Shown piece after piece: positions 1 through 11,519 of a DNA stretch of 64,000 bases. Under the pieces are notes generated by a model. That model was given only the letters and a program-made list of their open reading frames with translations. It was not told the DNA's origin and searched no databases. The translations under genes were made by a program, and so were the position numbers. Each line of letters begins with the position of its first letter. The first letter of the stretch is position 1. Source of the DNA: Phlegmacium glaucopus (Eukaryota; Basidiomycota; Agaricomycetes; Agaricales; Cortinariaceae); assembly GCA_015039465.1 (NCBI GenBank), contig MU130698.1:405927-469926 (forward strand), read 5' to 3'.

Positions 1-536
1 AATGAAAACGGGGAGAGAGAAAGTGATTCTTAGCATTGTTTGATTTATTTCTCTGTAAATCCTTCTAAGACTGGGTGTATATGAAAAGAATGAGCTGCTC
101 AGATGACGAGCAGGGAAATCCGGTCCAATGTTGAAGGTTGTGGCCATGAACCAGAGAAGCTGGTCACATGTCACAATCCTTATCTCCACATAGACCAAAT
201 TCTATGTTCACGCTTGTTCCTCGCGTTCGCTTAGAATAAAAGTGCTGGGTATGGAACTAAATTGGGTCGGTATAATACGGAGCCGCCCCATGGCTCCACC
301 GTATTGTAGAAAACCATTGTATAATTTGTATTATATGTTCTATAGTATCTATACAGTACGCCGCAGGCACTGATTTTTTTCGTATTAAATGTATTATACA
401 TAAATTAACATGTTCAATACACCTGTATCAATGGTACCAATGGTATCAAACTGTTTGGGTGCTGTACAATTCTGTACTAGCAAGCTACTAGTATTTCTCG
501 AGAATGTGGCAGTACCATGGTAATAGTTGACTCACC
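1..536. other. AT-rich intergenic DNA, no gene seen
   Basis: No coding frame of note. Around 235-300 there is a 'GTGCTGGGTAT' segment followed by 'GGTATAATACGG'. The same words occur in inverse order near 2520-2600, so both may be fragments of one small repeat, but no target duplication could be defined. Confidence 0.4.
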
Positions 537-544
537 TTTGGTGC

Positions 545-1154
545 TAGTGATGCCAAAGTTCAGTTCAGTTCAGTTCAGTTCAGCAGCATTTTTGCTGAAC
601 TGAGAACTGAACTGACTAAGTTTTTCCCTGAACTGAACTGAACTGTTAAAGAACCGGTTCGAACTGAACTGAACTGAAGAACTGTTATAAATTCTATATT
701 TTACTTATTATTGGAAATTTTATGGTCCAAGGACCATCCTTAGGCCTTAGGCACTTAATTTCTACTCATGTATGATCTCAGGACCCCTTGAGAATATATA
801 ACACCACTGATTTGTATTTATGTTCCAAAATGGATAATGCTAATATATAACATAATCACATCATATACCAAGTCTGGCCATTATCTCCTTGCTCAATCAT
901 TGTTTTACTCCCAAAAGGACTTCCAAATCATTTGTACATCACTAAAGAACTAATTTCCAGGAAACATAAATCAATATATAGGAATTTCTCATCCTTCCAG
1001 GACCTATCAGTTCAGCAGTTCAGTTCAGTTCGAACTGGATGAACTGCCAATTCTCCAGATGCCTGAACTGAACTGAACTTTTCAGTTCAGTTCAGTTCAG
1101 TTCAGTCAGTTCAGGTTCAGTGAGTCAGTTCAGAACTGAACTTTGGCATCACTA
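545..1154. mobile_element. hAT-type MITE, copy 1 (TTCAG-array family)
   Basis: A 610-bp non-autonomous element. It starts TAGTGATGCCAAAGTTCAG and ends with the inverted copy CTTTGGCATCACTA. An exact 8-bp target duplication, TTTGGTGC, lies at 537-544 and 1155-1162. The TAGTG end and 8-bp duplication are hallmarks of the hAT superfamily. Both subterminal zones are dense in TTCAG / CTGAA pentamers, a likely transposase-binding array. There is no transposase reading frame. A near-identical copy lies at 48518-49122. Confidence 0.9.
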
Positions 1155-1343
1155 TTTGGTGCTATACCCGCATCAGACATGTTGTCCCTGGGATTTTCCT
1201 CATAGATATTAAGATCTCGCCAGTAGACAGTCCATGATGTGGCTTCAATCTCACTGTGGCTCTCACTGAAAAATTTCGACATCACAGCTTCAACTTCAGG
1301 TATGCCAAAATCCGGCTCCAATAGATACCGGTTTGTGGCCTCT

Positions 1344-1923
1344 TGTTACATTCCGTCACACGTTACTCCGGTCCGACTCCGACAGAGTTGTTTCTGGTAG
1401 TCCGTACTCCATTCCAGTACTTTCCCTTGTCTCTGACTCTACTCCTCCTACATCCGACTCCGAGACTTCTCCATATCACTCCGACTCTTCCGACGATATC
1501 CCAAACACCTTACCACACCTTCATCATAACAACTATTCCTTTGTCATCACTTTCCCACTATCAGTCAGCACACCAGCCATGGATTATTCACCCAAGAATG
1601 CAGGACCTTTTCCGAGAGCAGAACGCAGCACTTATATTTATATTCTATATTTCGGTTGCAATTCCTTTTATATTTAAAGTACTCAAACTTGTATGTTTTC
1701 CCGCAGTTCGAATATCAACTTTGTTTCCTCCTCTTGTTCGTCCTCTAAGTCACTGAGGTCTTCCGTCTTATTACTTCTTCTTCCGTTCCAAAATCAGGAC
1801 ACCTTAGGAGCTGGGCGGCACAGCACACACGCTGAGGCCAACATCCTTTCCGCTTACTGTTCCGGTTCTGTTCCGTCCGCTCCAGAGTAACTCCGACGTG
1901 ACTTCCTTGTTTTAAACTTAACA
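1344..1923 (+). mobile_element. Solo LTR, family 1, copy 1
   Basis: A 580-bp solo LTR running from TGTTACATTCC to AACTTAACA (TGTTA...TAACA ends). The perfect 5-bp target duplication CCTCT lies at 1339-1343 and 1924-1928. No internal retrotransposon sequence, primer-binding site or polypurine tract adjoins it, so the element was lost by LTR-LTR recombination. The open frames inside it are shared with copy 2 at 50283-50841 only because the LTRs are homologous. They are not taken as genes. Confidence 0.9.
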
Positions 1924-2107
1924 CCTCTTCAAGGGAGTGACGGTCAGCCACTGTTGTCATATTGGTGCCCAGTAACAATGATACTGCCAGAAGGATAAGT
2001 CAGATGTTGATATATCAGCCTTGAAGCTTGAAGCTTGACCTCGGACGGGGATGTGCATCGTATGCAAATGTTTACATAATATTTTGAGTTCTTTACGGAG
2101 TTCTATA

Positions 2108-2489
2108 TAGTGTTGTTGAGGCTGGCTTGAGCACTTTTAGTATTTTGCAAATAACATGACACCATGTACTCTAATTGCTTATTGTTGGGAGACGACCCCC
2201 CAGCTTATAGGGTTCTTGATATGTGTAAATATTTATAGACATTTATGTGATTTATTGGAATTGATATGTTCATCAAGCCATTTGGTCAAGTGGCCAGCTT
2301 GAAGCCACTTGACAAATGGCTTGATGGCAATATAAATTCCAATAAATCACATAAATTTCTATAAATATTTACACATATCAAGGACCCCATAAGCTGGGGG
2401 GTCATTTCCCAACAATAAGCAATTATAGTACATGGTGTCATGTTATTTGCAAAATATTAAAAGTGCTCAAGACAGCTTCAACAACACTA
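2108..2489. mobile_element. Foldback hAT-type MITE
   Basis: A 382-bp element that is almost entirely one long inverted repeat, with arms of about 170 bp. The outer ends are TAGTGTTGTTGA and its complement, and the centre is near 2300. An exact 8-bp target duplication, GTTCTATA, lies at 2100-2107 and 2490-2497. The TAGTG end and 8-bp duplication indicate hAT mobilisation. A transcript would fold into a very long hairpin. Confidence 0.9.
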
Positions 2490-2984
2490 GTTCTATACCT
2501 GCAATTATGACCCTCCGTGGTATTGAAGGTATAATACGGTATAATACATGTATTATATGTCTATGTATAAAACATCTGAGTTCGATACCCAGCACTAATT
2601 ATGGTCACCAGGCAGTGGATAGTATCGCAATATCATTGGACCTTCAAACTACCTTCAATACACTTTAAGATCATTCTTAGATACCTGGTCTGCTCTGGTC
2701 CGATACCCTCCAATATCTTTGTGAACTCCTAGCCCCTACATAAAAGAGGCTGGTATAGCTACGAACAACCCAACCACCTGTCCCTGTTACTCCCGCCACC
2801 GGTCAATTTTGTTCCCTTCATTGTTCAACGATGCTTGTCGAAGGATCAATATATCATGATGAGCCTTCCAGCTTCCAAGCTCTCGGTTCTTTAACCTGAG
2901 TCCTTCATTCTACCAAAACGCTATACAAAAAATACTTTTCTATGATTGTTTCCTGCATTTTCTTGTGTTCTCCCAGGCAGTAAA
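2490..2984. other. Intergenic, no gene seen
   Basis: AT-rich sequence with short TATAATAC repeats near 2525-2560 and an isolated 'GAGTTCGATACCCAGCACTA' at about 2579-2598 that resembles a transposon end. No coding region or complete repeat could be supported. Confidence 0.4.
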
Positions 2985-5048
2985 TATTGGCATGATTACC
3001 CTAACCTGACAATGCGCCAGATTTTATTAAGTACAGTGTGTATGCTAATTGGTGTTTCATTCAATATATTAAATTTTGACTGTTCGTACTTGGTAGGGTA
3101 GTATTGCTTTATGAAGCGTTATTTTCACTGATGGAGCTATATTTTATTTACAGCTTGTCAACTCACATACAGAGCATAATATGATAAAAAAAGGGTTAAT
3201 GAAAAGATGAGAGTCTGATTAATATCTGAATTAGCTGAAATGAAAAGTGTAGATCGTTACCAGCTTTAAAGGAGGCACTTTGTTGGCCACTAGTTCAAGT
3301 TCTACATAACCTGGCCAGTGTTATGATTAATTACTATTTCTCAAGGAAGTTTGCAAACTCCAGGCCGTAAAGCATTCCCGAATCCTGGCTGTCAACCAAC
3401 TCACACCTGTACTGGAGATGCGGTTGGCATTGTGCCGCTACTCTCCGATTATCAATGTCACTTGAATGTGAGTTCATTGGCATCCGTCCCTTAGACTATT
3501 CCGAGTCTACTCTACAGCTTTTATATATGTTCAAATGTTGAGCTTATGACCCTTGAACTAGATAACATCTAAACCATCAAGCCACAAATCACGCATATGT
3601 CTTTTTGTAAAACGCAAACTATACCCTACTATACCGCACACGTTTTGAGGCCTTGACAACGGAATGCATCAAGGGCCCATTCCTGGGACTGCATTTGATG
3701 CCCGCTTTTTTGATACGAAAGTCGAAATCGACCTGCTCCAGAGAGGGATATTTTTCGGAAGCTGAAATCTGGTTTACTAATGTGGACCGGCCAGCTTCGG
3801 GCAAAAAGATGTCCTTCGAACACTGACCCCCGTAACCCGAGTGAAACTGCCAGGAAATTGAAATTTCCATGGCCTTGATACCAGTAGGAGCAGAAGGAAG
3901 ATTGAAAAAATGGTGCAGATAAGTGGGCAGAGAGACCGCAGACGTAACAAGTACGAAGTGAACTTTCAGGGATCGCAAGGCAGGTAATCGCGCTAAATTG
4001 ATCAATTCCTCATTATCCGCCACCGGGAAAGCTGGCGAGATTTATCTTGAGGATGCACTGCAGCTTGGGACATATTTTAAATGGATACTTACTGTCAAGG
4101 ATATAGCAGATATCAAGATGTGTCAGGGTTTGAGCCCACTTCTTCACCATTGTCGCCCTTGTCCCACAGACTTTGAAACCCACTCTCAGAAGCCGGAGTC
4201 TTTTGAGTCGCGAAAGACATTCTGAGAGCGGTGGTATATCACTCTTGAGAAGTGCACGTGTACTGTTGTCGTCGATCTCTAAATAATCCAAATAAAGCAA
4301 GTCATCATCCTGGGGAGATGACATGGAATCGTGGGCTGGAATTTAGAAGTCAATAAAAGGGAAGTAGGTTGAGCCTAATATATGATCAATTACAGAGATT
4401 TTTCATCCGCTGGAGATGAAGGACTTGTAAATTAGGGCACGTGGTGATAATCGTAATCGGGAAATGTTTGATAGTCCGAAGTTTCAAAGCTGTAAGAAAT
4501 GGGGATCTGCACAAATTTTGAATGGCAGAGATGAAATCTTGTGCGATTTCTGGATATTTGATTCGGCTATCTGCGATCGATGGTCCAAAGCTGAAATTTT
4601 GGATCCTGGGGAGTTGGCTGAGAACTTTGTAAAAGATAGCTCCATCATCTAGATTCCCAAATTGCTCCCATTCGTAATAGTAATCAAAGGTTCACACTGT
4701 TGAGGAGAAGAAGTTGTTGTTATTATTAAGGATGTGGAGTAAACCTCTGAGTCGTTTGCTGTGTATTTTATGACGTTGAGCTTGATGCCTCGTTTTATGG
4801 TATGTCAATACAATAGTTGAAAACATGAACAGAGTTGCAAGGAAGGAAAATAGATGAGATACAAGGCAGTAGGCAGACAGAGCTTTGAGTGGGGAAATCT
4901 TTGTGTCTGCTGTTGGGCTGGGGGTGTAGATTTCATTGGTAGTTAGAACTGCGTAATACTCAAATCATATTTCATTGATTATGAGATTGTGAATTTCGTT
5001 TGGAAAGCTGATTTTTCGGTCTTGCATGGAGGTTGTTGTGACAGTACC
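2985..5048 (-). repeat. Inverted segmental duplication, copy A (partner 42434-44520)
   Basis: About 2 kb that matches 42434-44520 in opposite orientation. It covers the whole F-box-like gene plus some 580 bp beyond its 3' end. Matching landmarks are the ATG context 'ACCTCCATGCAAGACC', all three exons, and the downstream 'GACAATGCGC' next to a TTAGGGTA word. Copy A carries inactivating changes and copy B is open, so B looks like the source or the preserved copy. Confidence 0.85.
3571..5027 (-). pseudogene. Decayed copy of the F-box/LRR-like gene at 42467-43950
   Basis: Reads on the minus strand from an ATG at 5027. The exons match those of the intact paralog, including the peptides MSSPQDDDLLYLD (near 4324) and ARLPALRSLKVHF (near 3990). 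Codon 21 is a TGA at 4967-4965, where the paralog has GGA. Exon 3 lacks a short stretch present in the paralog just before VVKASKRVRYS and ends differently. No function is expected. The family assignment follows the paralog. Confidence 0.8.
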
Positions 5049-5060
5049 ACAACAGGACCC

Positions 5061-5551
5061 TGTTGAATGTCTGATCCAAAAGTGCCAAATTTTAGCACTT
5101 ATGTACACGCCATTTTTCAGCAGTTCTGTCCGCACTTCGGATCCGACCTACCTTTTAGACCCATTTCCGTCTGCAGTACTGATCAGACATCTCTGGCTCA
5201 TCGGACATAAAATTTAGGCCAAAATGTACGCATAAAACGGAAATGGACTAAAAAAACGACTGTAATCAGGTCAGAGTAGGTTCTCCTGGTCCTTGCTATC
5301 ACTTTCCAGAAACAAGGGGCGCCCACTGAGAGGTCTGGTTTGGGTAGTTACATGGGTGAGATAGGTGGTGAAATTTATATAGAGAAATTTTTGAGGCCGG
5401 TCAACAGCTACAAACATATGCAAATGGGATCGACTGGCCATTTATGGACCTGGACCTCTGGCCAAATTTCTCGCTTTCCGTCCGCACAAGGATCGGACAC
5501 ACGCTGATTTTGGGACCCATTTCCGTCCGCATACGGATCAGACATTCGACA
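5061..5551. mobile_element. Possible small TIR element
   Basis: TGTTGAATGTCTGATCC at 5061-5077 is mirrored by GGATCAGACATTCGACA at 5535-5551, a 17-bp inverted repeat with one mismatch. 'TCCGTCCGCA..GGATC' motifs recur inside, as in a subterminal repeat array. No target duplication was found, so the superfamily is unknown. It separates the F-box-like pseudogene from the DUF6534 partial copy. Confidence 0.4.
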
Positions 5552-5584
5552 GCATATACTAGCATATACCAGGGTCCTACCACA

Positions 5585-6785
5585 ACAAGGTGCGTTCACA
5601 GCATTACATTCGTTGGGGACTGCGCTAATTATCGGGATGACACTTCCACAACTTCCTTACGATGCGTATCTGGCGACGTGCGTTCTTGTATTATATGAAC
5701 AACCCTTGTTCATTGACGTTCATCTTCCCATAGTGAGTGGCCGAAATATATATTTAACCAGTAGCTCGGTGAGTGGTGTCATCATTTAACATTCAATATT
5801 GTTTTCTGAAGTACCAACTGTTGCTAACGGAAGATGATATTGGTAGTTGGCAGCTTTAGTACGGCTCTCTTTCTTTTTGGGATGTTCTGTGGATTATACT
5901 TATCTTGGTTGCGACACAGGCAGTTTTATCTGTACGTTATATTACTTGCCGAGCTTCAGTCATGACTCATGATTTAAGTCGCAACGTGAAGTATACAGTG
6001 TCAAGGGGTTAGTAGACTCGGAGGTCTGTTGACTACCTTAGGTTCTTGCTAACCTTTTCCTGCAGCGCTGGTCTCAAAGATTTACCCTCCCTCGCCAGAA
6101 TAAAGGTAATGGATCCTCTATGCGCCATAATATTCCATACCAATCTTCATAAGCACGAAGCCATTGCTGCCAATGTCCTCGCAGCTACCATTGATTTGAT
6201 AATTGCAGCCCTGCACCCTCTTACACTTGTCGCATACCGGATTCCGACAGTAAAGTTACTTCTTTCAATCTATAACCTCCAAAGCTCATATTGGACGATC
6301 TTCACATTTACTTAGATCAAACACCATCATCAACAAACTTGTATATATTTCCCTTCCCTGTTTCGTTCTTTCCTCTAGGGTATAACTCAAAATTTGTTTG
6401 TAGATTATATTCTCGGTTAATACGGGGTTAATCACTAGGTGAGCCGAAATATTCACTATTTAAACAACAACTAGGCTCACTGAATATACGACACCTACCT
6501 ACATGTAGCCTTTGTGCCCTGGCTTCTATGATTTCTGTGTGTACTTTCCTTTCATCCCCAAACTGGAGCGCCTTGGCCTAGACACTTTCGTAGATTCTCG
6601 TTGTAGGCAACACCCTCACCTATGTTGCAGACTCGCATCCTTCGTTTGTCTTGGTCGTTGTAAGTACTCTAACTGTATACATTGGACTCATCAATCATCG
6701 CTTACCAACTTTCTAGTGTACACCAACTCACTGCTCTCCACAGTTAACCTTCGTGAGGTAATGCGATGCAGAAGTCACAGATACC
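5585..6785 (+). pseudogene. Partial inverted copy of the DUF6534 7TM gene
   Basis: About 1.2 kb matching 16905-18100 in opposite orientation at high identity. It keeps the 3' half of the coding exons (FLTMRIWR, PSLARIK, SNTIINKLV, CALASMIS-like region, LYTNSLLSTVNLREVMRC) but has no start region and stops abruptly at 6785 before the cytoplasmic tail. One splice acceptor is lost: CCACAA here (near 5648) against CCACAG in the full gene. Several substitutions and a small deletion near 6150 also break the frame. This is a non-functional duplicate. Confidence 0.8.
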
Positions 6786-7178
6786 CATGAGTTGATAACA
6801 TATTTTGTTGTGAGTAATACACATTTAATAATGTTGTAGATCTTGTCCAGCAAGGTATCTCAGAAAAAGTTGCCCTCGTCATCAGCTACTTGGTCTCGTT
6901 TATCACTGGTTTTGTCCTGGGTTGCATTTGTTCTTGGCATTTGGCACTGGCGGTTGTCTGATGAACAAATTTGTTTATTCATATATCGTCAATGTCGTTC
7001 TGTCAATCTCAATCGAATCCCCCTCACGTTCCCTAAGCTTCAAGGTCATCCTTTGACATTCTGGCTTGTTCCTGCTTGATTCCTAAGCTCCGACACATCC
7101 CTCTCCAGATCATATCTTTCTGTCTGTATAAAAGGTCCATTGAGCTATGCTATCTGATTCCCTCAGCTATTCTTCTAC
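6786..7178. other. Intergenic, no gene seen
   Basis: Unique-looking sequence between the DUF6534 partial copy and the start of the CACTA coding remnant. It may hold the 5' end of that transposon, but no CACTA-type terminal repeat could be located. Confidence 0.3.
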
Positions 7179-10100
7179 ATGGCAGGCCGGATTCCTTGCA
7201 CATGCGGCTGTGGGCAAGAAGTGACATATGCCACAAAACAAAACCATTTAAATGCCCGCGGGAAGACTTCACTTTGAGCCAGAGTGGTGACAGAGACCGA
7301 ATCATTGAAGAGAAACACCTGGCAGCAACAGGAGCCAACCCCACTTGTGCAGAGGGGATCCAAAAAGCAGGCTTCCTCCAATCTTGACCGGGATGGCAGC
7401 CGCAAATGACTCAAGGCAGCTCCACTTGAGGAGAATCAATCGCCTGAAATTACCCCTAGTTCTCAAGTGGACACAGACCTGATAGAGGATTTGCTCCCTC
7501 CAGTAATGGCAGATACAGATCAGCAGATCAGGTTTGTAGAGAGATCTGGGGGCGTGATTGAGATGCGCTGGACAACTAGTAGACGAGACAGCTGTTCTTA
7601 TTCTGATGGCAAAGGCGGTAACAATGATGACAGAGACAAGGAGGAGGACAAGGAAGATGAAGACAAAGACAAGGACAAGGAAGACAAGGACAAGGAAGAC
7701 AAGGACAAGGAAGATGAGGATGAGGAAGACAAGGACAAGGAAGACAAGGACAAGGAAGACAAGGACAAGGACAAGGACAAGCCTCCTTTCTATGACTCTG
7801 AAATACTGGGTATTTCTACTTGGGACTTGCTTGGCGAAGACTTCGAGCGTGAAGCTACAGCTTTAGGTTGTACTCCTCGTATGAATTACCTACCCAGCTA
7901 ACAACACTTTAGATGGACAGTCTCTGGGAGAATTTGACCTCAGCCTACTTCGTAGATATACGCTTAAAGTGGAGGATCACCTGTCGGATCGTACCTTCAG
8001 CCGACTTCCCAAGGCTTTTCCAAACTCGAGTCAGGACAGCCTAAAAATGATCAAGAAGCGCGTTCAATCTCTTGCTGGATTTCAGCCTGTACGTTACAGC
8101 TGTTGTATCAACAGCTGTGTTTGCTTCGTTGGACCGTATGAGGACCTAACCAAATGCCCCAACTGCAAGGAAGCACGATTCAAGGCCAATCAAAAGCCAC
8201 GCAAATATTTTGACTATGTCCCTGTCATACCTCAGTTGCAAGCTATGTCGGCAAACTCTATACATGCAAAGAAGATGCGCTATCGAGCAAATCATGTACA
8301 TGAACCTGGAGTTATCAAGGACATTTTTGATGGCTCTCATTATCAGTCTTTACTCAACACCATTGTCCCCGCTGGTGATGCCAATTCCTTTTTCTACTTT
8401 TCCGATGAACGTGACATTGCCCTTGGTCTTTCAATGGACGGTTTTGCTCCATTCAAGAAGCGCAATAAGATGTGCTGGCCCATCATCCTTTTCAACTACA
8501 ATCTCCCTCCTGAAATATTTTTCCAAAAGAAATATTGCATTCACGTTGCCACAGTCCCAGGCCCAAAAAAGCCTTGGGATTGGGACTCGTTTTGTTGGCC
8601 ACTTGTTTAAGAACTGATTCAACTAGAGTTGGGTATCAAGGCTTTTGACGCGATTAGCCTGGCATTATTTTTACTTCACGCCTATCTCATCCTGGGATTT
8701 GGTGATATTCCTGCTATGGCTCTGATCATGCGCACGAAGGGGCAAAATGGTATCAGGCCTTGTTGAATATGTGACATCAAAGGCATTCACTTCAATTCTC
8801 ACACAAACTATGTCCCCCTCCGATGAGACAAGGTTCCTGGAGCTACACCTCCTCGATATGACCCATCTAATCTTCCCATCCGCACCCATGAGAAACTAAT
8901 GAAACAAGCACACAATATTGAAATGGCGCCCAACAATGTCACACATGAATGGCTCGCTAAAGAATATGGCATTAAGGGCATACCGGTGCGAAGTTCCATA
9001 TCTTCAATTTCCTTCCCTTCCTCATTCCCATTCAATTTCATGCATCTTATCTGGGAGAATTTAATTCCCAATCTCATCGAGTTCTGGACTGGCAAGTTCA
9101 AAGACTTGGATCACCAAGGCGAAGGCTACTTTATTGAGCCCCATATCTGGAATGAAATCGGAGCATCTACAGCTGCATGCAGGGTGACAATTCCAGCAGC
9201 TTTTGGGGCTCCAGTACCTAGCATTGCAACAAACCGGTCTCAAATGAGCGCCGATATGTATGCCAATTGGACGCTGTATATTGCTCCAATTGTGTTACAC
9301 AGAAGGTTTAAAAGTCCTCAATACTACCAACACTTCATGCGGCTTGTTGAACTTCTCAAGCTTTGTTTAGCATTCAAGATATCAGAAGCAATGTTGGATC
9401 AAATTGACAAGGGTTTCCGGTCGTGGGTGGAGGAATATGAAAAGTGAGTCCTCTTCTTTCCTCTTGTGTATCACACTCAAATTGATATAGGCAGTACTAT
9501 AAACATGATCCCACCCGGCTTTCTGCCTGTCCTTTGACCATCCATGCCCTTCTTCATATTGCATGGGGTATCAGGGTAGCCAGTCCTGTCTGGACCTACT
9601 GGGCATACGCCATGGAACAACATTGCAACACTTTGCTCCAATCAATCAGAAGCAGACACCACCCATACACATCTATTACTTTGTTTGTCACTGCAACTGC
9701 ACAGCTCAATCAAATCCGACTATTATATGATCTACATGAAGCCCTACGCCTGGATCCCGACGAAAAGGAAAGCACCAAACTTGTGCATATTTTGTGTAGG
9801 TTCTGTTAATCACCTGTTACTGATCACTCATTCAAAATTTAAACAGATCCGCAGTACATGCTTGCTGCCCCCCGACGATGTGAAACCTTACCCCTAGCAA
9901 TACGAAACAAAGTTCTGGCTTGTTTAGCAACACGCTTCAATGTCCATAAGAGCGTCGTTCAATCAGTCATCAAACTGGATCAGCCAATTGTGCAGTACGG
10001 CAGAGTCAGCCGTCTTGAAGGAGGTGATCTTATGATTGGTCGTCACTTTGTCAAACAGGCTGAGGACAGCCGGGATGCATCTTTTGTTCGAGTAAGTCTT

Positions 10101-10473
10101 GCCTTCTTTCCACATATGCAATTTCTGAGTATCTCTTCTCCAGTATACCCAACTTGTAGATCGACATGCTCGCTGCCCTAGACAAACACCAGACTTTGAG
10201 TTGCAAAATTTCTTTGGCCAACTAAACCATATCCTTCTCTTAGAGTTACCGTCAGCACAATGACTAAACCTAGATAAGCCAACAACGGTCATTGTAGCGT
10301 TAATTCGAGAAGTCAAAGCAACATTAAGGAATGGCATCTACTACTACAAAGATTTTGGTGTTGATGAGGTTGTTGATCTGAGTACGCTACAGTGTGTTGT
10401 CGGAAGGATACAGGACAGAGACGAGTGGGCTATCATTGATTGGAGCAATAATGTGGACATTCAGGTGGACTGA
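7179..10473 (+). pseudogene. Degenerate CACTA (EnSpm) transposase, Tnp2 family
   Basis: The N-terminus begins MAGRIPCTCGCGQEV with a CxC..C/H cluster. An acidic Asp/Lys/Glu repeat is encoded at about 7621-7780. The Tnp2 core follows: LGLSMDGFAPFKKR (near 8430), ILFNYNLPPEIFF (near 8490) and LALFLLHAYLILGFGDIPAM (near 8660). The later part (8899-10473) has NFMHLIWENLIPNL, a domain with HALLHIAWGI (near 9535), and a C-terminal GRIQDRDEWAIID. Introns are visible, for example 9448-9491. In-frame stops include TGA at 7263-7265, TAA at 8608-8610 and TGA at 8764-8766 and 8824-8826. The enzyme would cut and paste DNA in the nucleus; this copy is dead. Confidence 0.85.
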
Positions 10474-11292
10474 AGCTACTAAATGTCTTTGTTTATTTTT
10501 CAAGGCAAAATAATGGATTTTTTTGCATAGCCTGAACCTTGGCTTCCACCGCAAGATGTCGAGCATGGCACCTGAACCTCCCTTTCCACATGGCCTCCTC
10601 CAAAAATACACTCATTACCATTCAAAGGCAGTTATTTAAAATTCAACATCAACTAGCCACACCCTATGAACACTATATTAACAACCGGCACCACTTTCAA
10701 GAGGCAACCTCATGAACATACCTTTTACTTCCTACCCATTAAATTTACTATGTTTTTTTTAGCTTTCTACACTCGTTCGACTTATCAAGTATCCATGAGA
10801 CTATCATTTGCAACCTCTCACAGGCTCTGATTGACACCAATGATCCTAATGCCATCTGCCACCTCATTCTCTTCTGGAATGGTTCCAGTCGTCACTGCAT
10901 TGAAGGAATGGACCGTATGATTTCCTGATGAGCCTCCAGTTGAACAAGCTTTATTCCAATGTACATGTAAATACTTGACTGCAACCAATCAACAAGACCA
11001 CGCAACACATCCCTTCCACATTCATGCAGCTCCTCGCCACCTCCAGACTTCATTCTCTCACATACACCATGACCTCAACCCGAGTGTTTATTCCACGGTT
11101 CCATCGCTCGTTCATTCCCCATGACTCCCTTCATTTTCACAGGAACATCCTCAACTCAACTCACGCACCACTCTCGACCATCCCAGCAAACAGATCTTTA
11201 CTGAGCTCATTCAAACCGTTGGACGTCCGATCGCGACTCAACATGTCACCATACAATCTCAAAAGTCTTGTGTTCAGCCGTGGCGTTCGTTG
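10474..11292. other. Low-information sequence between two transposons
   Basis: Contains short coding-like stretches near 10770-10920 (for example SSIHETIICNLSQALID) that may be a further CACTA remnant, but I do not recognise them. The 3' end of the CACTA element probably lies here; no terminal repeat was found. Confidence 0.3.
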
Positions 11293-11519
11293 TTTAAAAC
11301 TAGGGACTAACACAGACCGACAAGATCCGGTTGCTACCCGTGACCATTTTATCCGGATACTATTTATGGGTATCCATACCTAAATATAGCAAACCAGGGA
11401 TATCCAGATAAGCTAGTACTAAATATAGATCAATTTTCAATTTCCGCTGTCACGCGTGATTCTGCAGTCTTATCAATTGCTGTGCGTGGTTTTGGGACTT
11501 TGCTTCCTTTCCCCCCTGC

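Noticed and set aside
1343..1756. 137-residue open frame, with a similar frame at 50522-50923
   Set aside because: Both lie inside homologous solo LTRs with target duplications; similarity comes from the LTR, not from a gene.
2575..2600. 'GAGTTCGATACCC' resembling a tRNA T-arm
   Set aside because: No acceptor or anticodon arm nearby; better explained as a transposon end fragment.
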